From NCBI RefSeq assembly GCF_001704275.1, contig NZ_CP011533.1:1736001-1800000 (forward strand): a stretch of 64,000 nucleotides of DNA. Reading direction: 5' to 3'. This document shows positions 33,351 to 41,273 of this stretch, piece by piece; positions within the stretch are counted from its first letter, which is position 1, and every line of letters begins with the position of its first letter. Below the pieces are notes generated by a model. That model worked only from the letters and a program-made list of their open reading frames with translations. It was not told where the DNA came from and searched no databases. The DNA is from Streptomyces noursei ATCC 11455. GTDB taxonomy: Bacteria > Actinomycetota > Actinomycetes > Streptomycetales > Streptomycetaceae. The translations under genes and the position numbers were made by a program.

Positions 33351-34799
33351 ATGAGCGGTGAGCGTCGTTGCCTGAACTGCGGGTGCCGCCTCAGCCGCTA
33401 TAACCCGGACGATCGGGAACTGTGCGGGGCCTGTGCACGAAGCACCCCAGTCCCGACGGCTGAGCCCGATCCGCCCGCTGTCCCTCCCTACGTCTGGTCG
33501 GATCCCGTCGTCCAAGAAGCCCTACGGGAAATGGACTTCGGGCAGGTGAGCCGCCTCCTACGACAGCACGCCCGTTTACGTCAAGACGACCTCGCTCGCC
33601 TCACCGGACTCAGTCAGGGCTACCTCTCCCAGCTCGAATCCGGAGCCCGCCGCCTCACGCGCCTCGACAAGACCCAGGCGTTTCTGGACGCGCTGGAAGT
33701 GCCGGCCGAACTCCGTCCGCTCGGTCACGGTGGTACGCCCAGGCGCGAGGTGCCGGAGCCCGATCGTGAGGAATCCGACCATTTGCGCTCGCTCGCCACC
33801 GGAGCGGCGCAATCCTCCAGCGCGTTCGCCGAATTCATCTCCTCCAGCAACGTCAGTACAGACGAGCTGGAGCAGTTCGGATTCACCCTCGCCCGCATCG
33901 CCACCGACTACGTCCACGCGCCGCTGCTCCCCCTGTTCACCGAGCTGGTCGAGGTGCGGGATGAGCTCTTCGGCCGCTTGCAAGGCAGGCAACGTCCCCA
34001 GCAGAGTCGCGAGCTGTTGATGCTCGCGGGGACAGCGTGCCTGCTGCTCTCGCATGCCTCGCAGAATCTCGGTGAACAGGCATCCGCGATGGCGCAGATC
34101 CGTACTGCTCGACTGTGCGCCGAGCAGGCGGATCACACCGGGCTACGGGCATGGGCCGCGGGCACGGCCGCGCTGATCGCCGAATGGTCGCCGCAGAACC
34201 GGATGGCGCTGAGGCTGACGGAGCACGCGGCCCGGCTTGCGCCGGCCGGCGAGGCCCGTATCCGTATCGCCGCGATCGAGGCCCGAGCCGCGGCCCGGAT
34301 CGGCGATTGCGAGCTGTCCCTGGCCGCGATCGACCGAATGCGGCGGGCAAGGGAGGAGACGCCGGCTCATGACGAGGTCGAGCAGTTCGGCGGTCTGCTG
34401 ACCTTTCCCCCTGCGAAGCAGGATTACTACCTCGGCGGCACCTACACGCTGCTTGGGAAGTACGAGGCGGCCCACCGGCATGCCACCGCCGCCATCGCCG
34501 CCTACCGCAGCGGCCCGAGGGAGGAGCGCTCGTACGGGGATGAGGCCCTGGCCCATATCGATCTGATCACCGCCGGGGTCCTCCAGGGAGACCCCGACGG
34601 GGCGACGACCGCCCTCCAGCATGTCCTGGACCTGCCCCCGCGGATGCGCATCCGCCAGCTGGGCAGCGCCATGGACCGTCTGGGCAGTCTCATGCGCCGA
34701 ACCGACCTCAAAGGCAACCGGACGATTGGACAGCTGGCGGACCTCATTCACGGCTACCAGGTCATCGACGGCACAGCCGCGCTACGGTCGGAGCGATGA
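33351..34799 (+). CDS. XRE-family regulator with N-terminal zinc ribbon
   Basis: A 482-residue regulator. Residues 1-30 contain two cysteine pairs (CLNCGC and LCGAC), a zinc ribbon. Residues about 60-115 are an XRE helix-turn-helix (QVSRLLRQHARLRQDDLA, LSQGYLSQLESG). The remainder is a long helical, TPR-like region that probably senses a ligand or partner. This build is typical of Streptomyces transcriptional regulators next to small-molecule clusters. It is divergent from the HATPase gene; the roughly 190 bp before its ATG/GTG start should hold promoters for both sides. Its stop overlaps the start of a kinase gene (ATGA). Confidence 0.85.
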   Translation: MSGERRCLNCGCRLSRYNPDDRELCGACARSTPVPTAEPDPPAVPPYVWSDPVVQEALREMDFGQVSRLLRQHARLRQDDLARLTGLSQGYLSQLESGARRLTRLDKTQAFLDALEVPAELRPLGHGGTPRREVPEPDREESDHLRSLATGAAQSSSAFAEFISSSNVSTDELEQFGFTLARIATDYVHAPLLPLFTELVEVRDELFGRLQGRQRPQQSRELLMLAGTACLLLSHASQNLGEQASAMAQIRTARLCAEQADHTGLRAWAAGTAALIAEWSPQNRMALRLTEHAARLAPAGEARIRIAAIEARAAARIGDCELSLAAIDRMRRAREETPAHDEVEQFGGLLTFPPAKQDYYLGGTYTLLGKYEAAHRHATAAIAAYRSGPREERSYGDEALAHIDLITAGVLQGDPDGATTALQHVLDLPPRMRIRQLGSAMDRLGSLMRRTDLKGNRTIGQLADLIHGYQVIDGTAALRSER

Positions 34800-35674
34800 C
34801 CACGACATCCCTCACGCCCCAGGACGCTGCTCAACAAGCCTGCGAAGTCTGGGGACTCTCCGGACGCGGCATCTCGCCGCTGCGCACCCACGCCACCTCC
34901 GTCTACCTCCTGCCCCATGCCGACGCCGTCGTCCGGGTCAGCCGGGACGAACACCGCGCCGCGGCTCAACGAGCCATCGCCCTCACCCGGTGGCTCGCCG
35001 ACCAGGGACTTGAGATCACCGAGCCACTCGACGTACCGCAGCCCGTGGACGTTCACAGGTACGTGATCACTCTGTGGCAGCACTACCCACAGCCCGGAGG
35101 CCCGCCGCCAGGCCCGGAACACCTCGGCCACCTGCTCCGCCGGCTGCACCAGCTCCCCGAGCCTCCCATCGAGCTACCCGCCTACCGCCCCCACCTGGCT
35201 CTACGCCCTTCCGTCGAGTCCAGCGCCGCCCTCGCACCCAGCGACCGCGCGTGGATACTCGACCGCTCCGACGAACTCCTGGACGCCTACGCCCAACTCG
35301 ACTTTCCCCTCGGCCATGGTTTGCTCCACGGTGACGCCTACCCGGGCAACACCCTCTGGGACGGCACCGCTGCCAGACTCGGCGACTGGGACGAAGCAGC
35401 GATCGGTCCCCGGGAGGCTGACCTCGCCAACACCTTCCAGGGCGTCCGCTTCGGACGCACCCCAGCCCAACTCCGCGCCTTCTCCGACGCATATGGCTAC
35501 GACCTCGCCGACTGGCCGGGAATCCCGGTACTCACTGAACTACGGGACCTTCACACGCTCGGCTCGTTCATCCGTCGTGCCGACCTGGGTGACCTTGACG
35601 CGGCTGCCCAGCTCGCCTTCCGGCTGGACACCTTGAAGTGCGGAGACCGAACGAAGAGCTGGGCCATTCACTGA
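34796..35674 (+). CDS. APH-fold small-molecule kinase (third of three)
   Basis: A 292-residue phosphotransferase, coupled to the XRE gene (ATGA at 34796). The catalytic loop is HGDAYPGNTLW and the metal site LGDWDEAAIGPREADL, the clearest APH signature of the three kinases here; the N-lobe has a VVRVSRDEH ATP-site strand. Coupling to a regulator rather than to the biosynthetic operon suggests self-resistance or tuning of an effector ligand, though a biosynthetic role cannot be excluded. A 14-bp hairpin lies 230 bp downstream. Confidence 0.85.
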   Translation: MTTTSLTPQDAAQQACEVWGLSGRGISPLRTHATSVYLLPHADAVVRVSRDEHRAAAQRAIALTRWLADQGLEITEPLDVPQPVDVHRYVITLWQHYPQPGGPPPGPEHLGHLLRRLHQLPEPPIELPAYRPHLALRPSVESSAALAPSDRAWILDRSDELLDAYAQLDFPLGHGLLHGDAYPGNTLWDGTAARLGDWDEAAIGPREADLANTFQGVRFGRTPAQLRAFSDAYGYDLADWPGIPVLTELRDLHTLGSFIRRADLGDLDAAAQLAFRLDTLKCGDRTKSWAIH

Positions 35675-35820
35675 CCTCTGGGTCGAGAGCCGGCATAGCC
35701 CGCCGGCCGGCATGCATCCACAGCCCAAGGGAGGCGGCAGCCCATAGGCCATCAGTGCCTTCCCCCGTGGCGCCATACGTCGAATCGCCTGCTCAGAGGG
35801 CTCGCCAGGCAGCCCATCCC

Positions 35821-35874
35821 GGGGACTTTTCGGGGACTTTCCGGTCTGTCAGGGGGACTTTCCGGGGACTTTCC
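35821..35874 (+). repeat. Four phased direct repeats GGGGACTTTYC
   Basis: Copies begin at 35821, 35832, 35853 and 35864, spaced 11, 21 and 11 bp, i.e. one or two helical turns apart, so all face the same side of the DNA. Such iterons usually bind a protein cooperatively. They lie 200 bp beyond the RDF-like gene's stop, within the integrative-element remnant. Confidence 0.7.
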
Positions 35875-35903
35875 GCTACCTAAACAGGCAAGGCCCCGAA
35901 AGA

Positions 35904-35943
35904 CCGGAAAGGGCCTCCGACGCAGGTCAGAGGCCCTTTCCGG
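35904..35943. terminator. 14-bp perfect hairpin, likely bidirectional terminator
   Basis: Arms 35904-35917 and 35930-35943 are perfectly complementary (14 bp, 12-nt loop). Placed between two converging genes, it most likely terminates both transcripts. The arm sequence CCGGAAAGGG is related to the complement of the neighbouring direct repeats, so a protein-binding role is also possible. Confidence 0.75.
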
Positions 35944-36080
35944 GGTGAAGTCCCAGGTGGGGCGGACGAGACCGGCCTGTACGCCGGGTACAGACCTGCA
36001 CCTCGCCAAGAGTCTTCGACCTGCCCTCAGTGATCAAGAAGGCTTCCAGGTTCGGTAGCGCACCGAGATCAGCTCCGGAG

Positions 36081-36752
36081 TCAGGCAGCAAGTCGGAGTT
36101 GGTTTGGAGTGGCGAACTCTTGCTGAACGGCCGAAAGGACCGGACGCACAAAGCAGGCAGTCATCCCTGACCTCGTTGTGAAGACCTTCCGTCGCAGACA
36201 TATCTCCATCGGCGTACCCGTGACTCCACACTCCATACCCGCGACGGCGGCACTCAATGATTCAGAAAACGCCCACGATGAAGAAGTCAGGTTGAACAAC
36301 CCCAAGTCCGGTGCCGCCATGAGCCTGAAGGTGAGACGGGCATCTGGTTTGGGTCCGCGACCGGACCGAGCGGCGGCTTTTCGGTCGAAGAGCGAATCGG
36401 GACAACCGCAAGGATCGCCTGCGTTGTCCATCGGCTCGAGGAAGTTGAGCCCATCGCAGATATGAGTCGGTCCGCGTTCCTCCCCCGCGTCCAGTACAAG
36501 ACGGTTGACCACGCCTCCCGAGCCATCAACGCTCACCGCCACCGCACCGCTGTCCAGCGTTAGTTCAAAGGAGCCCTGCTGGCGATCACGGCTTCGAGGC
36601 CGTCCACCGTAGAGCCCGGCAACGGTTGCCGAGACTTGCTCGTTTGCTGTAGTCACCAGCCATGACGGCAGGTCCACGGTGCGCCCGTCACACCGTTCTT
36701 CTTCAGCCCGAAAGCTGCCGGCAGTCTGCCCGGGCCGGATTCCTTCAGTCAC
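36081..36752 (-). CDS. Candidate recombination directionality factor (phage gp3-like)
   Basis: A 223-residue protein with no common enzymatic fold. The central part has ICDGLNF, then CGCPDSLFDRKAAA, then FRLMAAPDLGLFNLTSSSW. This order of a cysteine knuckle, an R-K helix and a pdLG-f-x-x-S-x-S-W block resembles the gp3-like family, which includes the phiC31/phiBT1 directionality factors that make serine integrases excise. It lies on the same strand as, and 96 bp from, a large serine integrase, which is the expected neighbour. The GTG start has GAGAGG eight bases upstream. The assignment rests on pattern and position, not alignment; an alternative is an unrelated phage protein. Confidence 0.55.
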   Translation of the reverse strand: MTEGIRPGQTAGSFRAEEERCDGRTVDLPSWLVTTANEQVSATVAGLYGGRPRSRDRQQGSFELTLDSGAVAVSVDGSGGVVNRLVLDAGEERGPTHICDGLNFLEPMDNAGDPCGCPDSLFDRKAAARSGRGPKPDARLTFRLMAAPDLGLFNLTSSSWAFSESLSAAVAGMECGVTGTPMEICLRRKVFTTRSGMTACFVRPVLSAVQQEFATPNQLRLAA

Positions 36753-36848
36753 TGCGTCACCTCTCTGTGCGAACCTGACTCAGGCGCCTCACGATCGAAG
36801 GAATCCAGGGTTTTTGCCGAGCCGGAGTATTCGTGTAGTGCTCCCTGG

Positions 36849-38367
36849 CTACGGGGTGCCGGAAGGATTTCGCTCCGGCCCGTGCATCACACCCACCACG
36901 TAACGGACGGGTGCACCGGCTGGGAAGAGCGTGACCCGCAGCCCGAAGTCCAGGAGGATCTCCTTACGCGCCTGGACATCGAGTGCCTTGTCCCAGCGAT
37001 CGGCGACTGTCTCTCCCGTCGGTCGCTGGATCATCCCCGGCGGACGCACCTGCTCGGCCTCCAACGCGGCCAGTTCACGTCCCAGGGCGGCGTATCGCTC
37101 TCGAAACCACTGAGAATCATCAGCCGCGTCGTACAGGCCGGCCTCGCGGTCGAGCCGTAGCCGCTCCCTCGTGGCCTGCACTTCTGCGATGCGTTGCGGC
37201 ACCCCATTGCCGGGGTCGTAGACGGTCTCGAATATCGCGCCATCGCCGAAGTTCTGCAGGAACCGACACGTACTCCTCCAGGAGATGGGCACGTATCAGG
37301 GGCGCCGGGCGACAGTACTGCGCGCTCAGCCATCCCTTGTTCCGGACGGTGCACACGTATCGAGGCGGTGCATCGGCGGAGGTCTGCGTGAACAGCCTGT
37401 GGTGGCACTGCCCGCATAGTGCCACCTCCGTCAGCAGGTAGCTGCGGTTCGATCGGCGGCCCTTCCACGGCGTCGGCCGAGGCGTGAGAGCCCTCTTCAG
37501 CGCCTCGTGTGTCGTCCAGTCCCACAGGCCCTCGCAGAGGCGTACGGGATGTCCGTCCTGGTCGATGACGGGCTTGCCGTTGTGCATCAGGTAGCCCAGC
37601 GCCGCCTCTGAGAGAAGGATGTTCTTCAGGCTCGTCGGGTGCCATGGCCGGCCGCGGGCGGGCTTGCCGTACATCACGGCCAGGTGGTCGGCGGGGGCCA
37701 ACTCGCCTGCGCGGTTCAGCCGAGCCGCCTCGCTGCTGGGAGTGTTGTGCTCGGGGTCGGCCAGGATCCGGCGGGCGACGAGCCGGATCACCGTCGAGGC
37801 GTGCGGGTGCAGTTCGACGTGGTCGATCTTGCCGCCCATCACGCGCCGGACGAATTGGAATCCGTAGGAGGGCTTGCCTTTGGGGCGTCCGGCTGCCCGG
37901 GTCTTGATGGTGGCGCTGCGATTGCGGCGCTGGATGGCGCGCAGTTCCATCTGCGCGCCCCATGCCTCCATGGTGAAGCGGTTCTCGTCCGCCTGGTCGT
38001 CGAGGTCCCACGGGCCCTCGTGTCCGTAGGTGACGAGCAGCTTTCCCTCGTCGCGCATCTTGTAGCCGGTGTTCAGGCAGTCGACGACATTGCGACCGAG
38101 GCGGTCCACGGCTGCGGCGACCAAGCCGTCGTACGGGCCCCTCTCGTCACGCAGCCACGGGCCGAGCTTGGGCCGCGTCATCGGGTCCGTGGCGCCCGAC
38201 ACCTCCCAGTCATCGGCCCAGCCGATGATGTGCCCTCCGACGGACGCGGCGGCAGTGAGGACGTCCTCCCGCTGCCGCTCCGGTGACGACGTGGCCGCCT
38301 TCACACGCGACAGCCGTCGCACGCCCAGCAGGCATTTTCCACATCCGTCGTAGGGTCGTTCGATCAT
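36849..38367 (-). pseudogene. Large serine integrase, frameshifted near its C-terminus
   Basis: The catalytic domain is clear: GVRRLSRVKAATSSPERQRE with the nucleophilic Ser, then AVDRLGRNVVDCL. It is followed by a recombinase domain (KGKPSYGFQFVRR, LLSEAALGYLMHNGKPV) and a zinc ribbon (ALCGQCHHRL, YVCTVRNKG, YCRPAP). After LLEEYVS (about 37265) the frame is lost: that frame runs on without homology to 37120, while the coiled-coil tail (FLQNFGDGAIFETVYDPG to the end at 36849) continues one frame over. The total length is one base more than a multiple of three, so a single extra base (or two lost) explains it. Without the tail, such integrases bind att sites poorly, so the element is probably immobile. 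I use the ATG at 38367; an upstream extension has no recognisable sequence. Confidence 0.85.
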
Positions 38368-38375
38368 GTCCAGGT

Positions 38376-38419
38376 CCGTACCGCGCAAGGCTTCTCCGTT
38401 CAGGGCACGCAGGGTACGG
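38376..38419. other. Candidate attachment-site dyad beside the integrase
   Basis: Arms CCGTACC (38376-38382) and GGTACGG (38413-38419) form an imperfect dyad of 44 bp centred at 38397/38398, with 13 of 22 half-site positions symmetric. Size, symmetry and location just upstream of the integrase fit att sites of large serine integrases. No second copy was found in the window. Confidence 0.35.
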
Positions 38420-38451
38420 AGATTTCGCGGCCACACCCAGGACGATCTTGA

Positions 38452-38874
38452 TCAGCCCAGGAAGCTCAGTCGAACCTTACGGTTGACATTGGAGATGTTG
38501 GTGTCGACCAGGCACACCGACTGCCAGGTGCCCAGGGCGAGTTCGCCGGCGAGGACCGGGAGGGTGGCGTGTGGGGGGACGAGGGCGGGGAGGACGTGGT
38601 CGCGGCCGTGGCCCGGGGTGCCGTGGCGGTGGCGCCAGCGGTCGTCGGCGGGCAGGAGGTCGTGGAGGGCGGCGAGCAGATCGTCGTCGCTGCCGGCGCC
38701 GGTCTCCAGGAGCGCGACGCCCATCGTGGCGTGCGGCGTGAAGACGTTCAGCAGTCCGTCGCGGCCCCGTGCCGTGTCCCGTAGGAAGTCGACGCACTCG
38801 CGGGTCAGGTCGTGGACCGTCTCCGTGGAGCCGGTGCGTACGTCAATCTCTCGTGTCGTGAAGGTTGCAGCCAT
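38452..38874 (-). CDS. YjbQ family protein (UPF0047)
   Basis: A 140-residue protein of the YjbQ/UPF0047 family, small beta-sandwich trimers for which a weak thiamine-phosphate synthase activity is reported. Landmarks: TVHDLTRECVDFL, the conserved TPHATMGVALLE with its metal-type His, HGRDHVLPALVPPH and the terminal GTWQSVCLVDTN block. The length is normal. It is a widespread chromosomal gene and the first clearly core gene right of the integrase remnant; its 3' end (38452) faces the integrase start only 84 bp away. Confidence 0.9.
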   Translation of the reverse strand: MAATFTTREIDVRTGSTETVHDLTRECVDFLRDTARGRDGLLNVFTPHATMGVALLETGAGSDDDLLAALHDLLPADDRWRHRHGTPGHGRDHVLPALVPPHATLPVLAGELALGTWQSVCLVDTNISNVNRKVRLSFLG

Positions 38875-39049
38875 GCGGTGATGTTCTCAAAGAAGACAAA
38901 GAAGACGAAGAAAGCGCAGGAGACCGGCATACGGCGCGGGGAGGGGGTGAGGGGGTGGGCGCAATGGTCGGTCAATGTCGCGGCAACAAAGGTCCGGGGG
39001 CCGAGACGGGGGTTTGACCGGTCCTGGGGGCGGCGCTACGTTCGTCGGC

Positions 39050-39142
39050 ATGTCTACGTCAGCCCTGCTCACCACGCGCGGTCACATCGACCTGCTGCGG
39101 GTGGCCTCCGCCGCGTGTTGTCGCCGCGGCCGCGGTTGTTGA
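39050..39142 (+). CDS. Cysteine attenuation leader peptide of the sulfonate operon
   Basis: A 30-residue ORF beginning MSTSALLTTRGHIDLLRVAS and ending with AACCRRGRGC. This is the characteristic actinobacterial leader peptide in front of sulfur-assimilation genes. Consecutive Cys codons near the end allow ribosome stalling to report cysteine supply. The GC-rich self-complementary bases around 39121-39137 (CCGCGGCCGCGG) could form the linked RNA structure. The ssuC start lies about 200 bp downstream, the usual distance. Confidence 0.85.
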   Translation: MSTSALLTTRGHIDLLRVASAACCRRGRGC

Positions 39143-39181
39143 CGTTCTTTCCGTTCGTGATCCGCGGATCTGCTCGCTGAA

Positions 39182-39208
39182 TCTGTTGGATCTGTTGGAT
39201 CTGTTGGA
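39182..39208 (+). repeat. Three tandem copies of TCTGTTGGA
   Basis: A perfect 9-bp unit repeated three times, with a degenerate fourth copy (TCTGCTGAG), between the cysteine leader peptide and ssuC. It lies in the transcribed leader region. It may be a slippage-prone repeat; a regulatory role is not shown. Confidence 0.7.
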
Positions 39209-39343
39209 TCTGCTGAGTTTTCGGTCGGGTGCTTCGGTGCCGGTCGTGGTGTGGCGTGCGGTGCCGCGGCGTTGACCGTGGTGTGCCGCGGCGCGGCCTG
39301 GTCCGGTGCGTGCGTTCGCGTTCTTCTGTGTCTGGGGTTGTCG

Positions 39344-40216
39344 ATGAGCGGTGAGCAGGCTGCCGCGGCCGGGCGGGTTCCGGCCGGGGTGCCGGTGGGG
39401 CCGGGCGGGGCCGTTGTGCTGTCCCGGGTGGTTCCGGTGTCGGGACGGCGGTGGGCAGTGCCGCGGTGGGTGCGGCGGGCCGTGGGGCCGGTCGGACTGG
39501 TCGTGGTGTGGCAGGTGTTGAGCGGCGGTGGAGTGTTGCCGGCGGACCTGCTGGCGTCTCCGGTGGACATCGCCCGTACGGCCGGCGGCCTGGTCGCGGA
39601 CGGGACGCTGCCGTCCGCGATGGCGGTGTCGCTGCAGCGGGTCGCGGTGGGGTTGGTGACCGGCGCGGCCGTCGGGATCGCGCTGGCGCTGGTGTCGGGG
39701 CTCTCGCGGCTGGGTGAGGACCTGGTCGACGCGACCGTGCAGATGTTGCGGTCCATTCCCTGGGTGGGGGTCATCCCGCTCTTCATCATCTGGTTGGGGA
39801 TCGGCGAGGCGCCGAAGATCGCGCTGATCGCGGTCGGGGTGGCGTTCCACCTGTATCTCAACGTGTACGCCGGGGTCCGGGGCGTGGACGCGCAGTTGGT
39901 GGAGGCCGGCACGTCGCTCGGGCTGGGCCGGTGGGGGCTGATCCGGCACGTGGTGCTGCCCGGGGCGCTGCCCGGCGCCATGACGGGGCTGCGGTACGCA
40001 CTGGCGACGGCCTGGCTGGCGCTGGTCTTCGGGGAACAGGTCAATGCCGACGACGGGCTGGGCTTCCTGATGAATCAGGCCCGGGAGTTCTTCCGCACCG
40101 ACGTGATCGTGGTGTGTCTGGTGGTCTACGCCGTTCTCGGGCTGCTCGCCGATTTCCTTGTCCGTACGCTCGAAAGGCTGTTGTTGCAGTGGCGACCGAC
40201 GTTCACGGGGCAGTGA
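39344..40216 (+). CDS. ssuC: Sulfonate ABC transporter permease
   Basis: A 290-residue inner-membrane permease of the SsuC/TauC group with about six TM helices (first near VGLVVVWQVLSGGG). The EAA loop is EAGTSLGLGRWGLIRHVVLPGALPG, in which the permease contacts the ATPase. SIPWVGVIPLFIIW and a C-terminal QWRPTF tail are typical. The ATG at 39344 (MSGEQ) has GGGG about ten bases upstream; the longer frame reaches back into leader sequence and is unlikely. The gene overlaps ssuB by GTGA. Alkanesulfonate is the likely cargo, judged by the adjoining SsuD. Confidence 0.9.
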   Translation: MSGEQAAAAGRVPAGVPVGPGGAVVLSRVVPVSGRRWAVPRWVRRAVGPVGLVVVWQVLSGGGVLPADLLASPVDIARTAGGLVADGTLPSAMAVSLQRVAVGLVTGAAVGIALALVSGLSRLGEDLVDATVQMLRSIPWVGVIPLFIIWLGIGEAPKIALIAVGVAFHLYLNVYAGVRGVDAQLVEAGTSLGLGRWGLIRHVVLPGALPGAMTGLRYALATAWLALVFGEQVNADDGLGFLMNQAREFFRTDVIVVCLVVYAVLGLLADFLVRTLERLLLQWRPTFTGQ

Positions 40217-41109
40217 CCTCCGGCATCTCGACCCGGCCTCCCGAGTCGTCTCGGCCGTCGGAGTCGGTCGCGGCGGCTACGGTCGCCGGCGCGGCGGACG
40301 CGCAGGAGGGCGGCGGGGTCGCGGTGCGGGTCGACGGGCTGGTGCGGGAATTCGACCGGCGGCGGGTCCTCGACGGGGTCCGACTCGACATCCGGGTGGG
40401 CGAGTTCGTGGCGCTGCTCGGGCGCAGCGGGTGCGGGAAGTCGACGTTGCTGCGGGTGCTGGCGGGGCTCGATCGGGAGATCGAGGGCGAGGTGCTGGTG
40501 CCACGGCGCAGGGCGGTGGCGTTCCAGGCACCACGGCTGATGCCGTGGAAACGGGTGTGGCGGAACGTCCTGTTGGGACTGCCAGGGCGCCCCGAACGGG
40601 CCAAGGCGGCACGGGCGTTGGCGGAGGTCGGGCTCGATCACCGGGCGGATGCCTGGCCCAAGACGCTCTCCGGGGGCGAGGCGCAGCGGGCGTCGCTGGC
40701 GCGGGCGCTGGTGCGCGATCCGGATCTGCTGCTGCTCGACGAGCCGTTCGGCGCGCTGGACGCACTGACCCGGATCACCGCGCAGCGGCTGGTGGCCGAG
40801 GTGTGGCGGGAGCGGGGGTGCGCGGTGCTGCTGGTCACCCATGACGTCGAGGAGGCGCTGCTGCTGGCCGATCGCGTGCTGGTGATGGCGGACGGCCGGA
40901 TCGCACACGAGACGGCGGTGGAGCTGCCCCGGCCGCGGGACGCCGGGGATCCGCGGTGGACGGCGCTGCGCGCCCGACTGCTCGGCCGTCTGGGCGTCGC
41001 CGAAGCAGACGGCGGCACGGGCGGCGAAGCGGACAGCGACACGGACGGCGACGCGGACGGCGGCGCGGACGCGCAGGGGACACCTGACGGACGGGGTGCC
41101 GACGCATGA
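40213..41109 (+). CDS. ssuB: Sulfonate ABC transporter ATPase
   Basis: A 298-residue ABC ATPase. Walker A is GRSGCGKST, the Q-loop region AFQAPRLMPW, the signature LSGGEAQRASLARAL, Walker B LLLLDEPFGALD and the H-loop VTHDVEEAL, all intact. The C-terminal ~45 residues after the ATPase are a Gly/Asp/Ala-rich repeat-like tail (GGEADSDTDGDADGG) absent from most homologues. I prefer the GTG at 40213, which overlaps the ssuC stop; an in-frame GTG at 40189 is possible. Supplies energy for sulfonate import. Confidence 0.9.
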   Translation: MTSGISTRPPESSRPSESVAAATVAGAADAQEGGGVAVRVDGLVREFDRRRVLDGVRLDIRVGEFVALLGRSGCGKSTLLRVLAGLDREIEGEVLVPRRRAVAFQAPRLMPWKRVWRNVLLGLPGRPERAKAARALAEVGLDHRADAWPKTLSGGEAQRASLARALVRDPDLLLLDEPFGALDALTRITAQRLVAEVWRERGCAVLLVTHDVEEALLLADRVLVMADGRIAHETAVELPRPRDAGDPRWTALRARLLGRLGVAEADGGTGGEADSDTDGDADGGADAQGTPDGRGADA

Positions 41110-41273
41110 CGTCCGGCATCCGGCAGCTGCCCCCTGACGGGCCACCCGATCCCGGTGCCGTCCCGGACAGCTCCACATCCCTGGCAGCTCCACCATCCCG
41201 GCCAGCGCCGCCCTCTCCCGGTGGGGAACGGCAGAACGGCAGTGACGGAAGTGACGGAAGCGACGGACCCCTC

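Larger units (their letters stand above)
35675..36080. other. Gene-free stretch with repeats and a hairpin
   Basis: 406 bp between the third kinase and the RDF-like gene, with no plausible coding frame. It holds four phased direct repeats (35821-35874) and a 14-bp hairpin (35904-35943), listed separately. The two gene ends converge here, so it also marks the junction of the biosynthetic region with the integrative-element remnant. Confidence 0.6.

Noticed and set aside
36081..38367. An intact prophage
   Set aside because: Only an integrase and an RDF-like gene are present; no capsid, tail, terminase or lysis genes were seen.
39182..39208. Tandem 9-mers as a CRISPR array
   Set aside because: Units are adjacent with no spacers, and there are no cas genes in the window.
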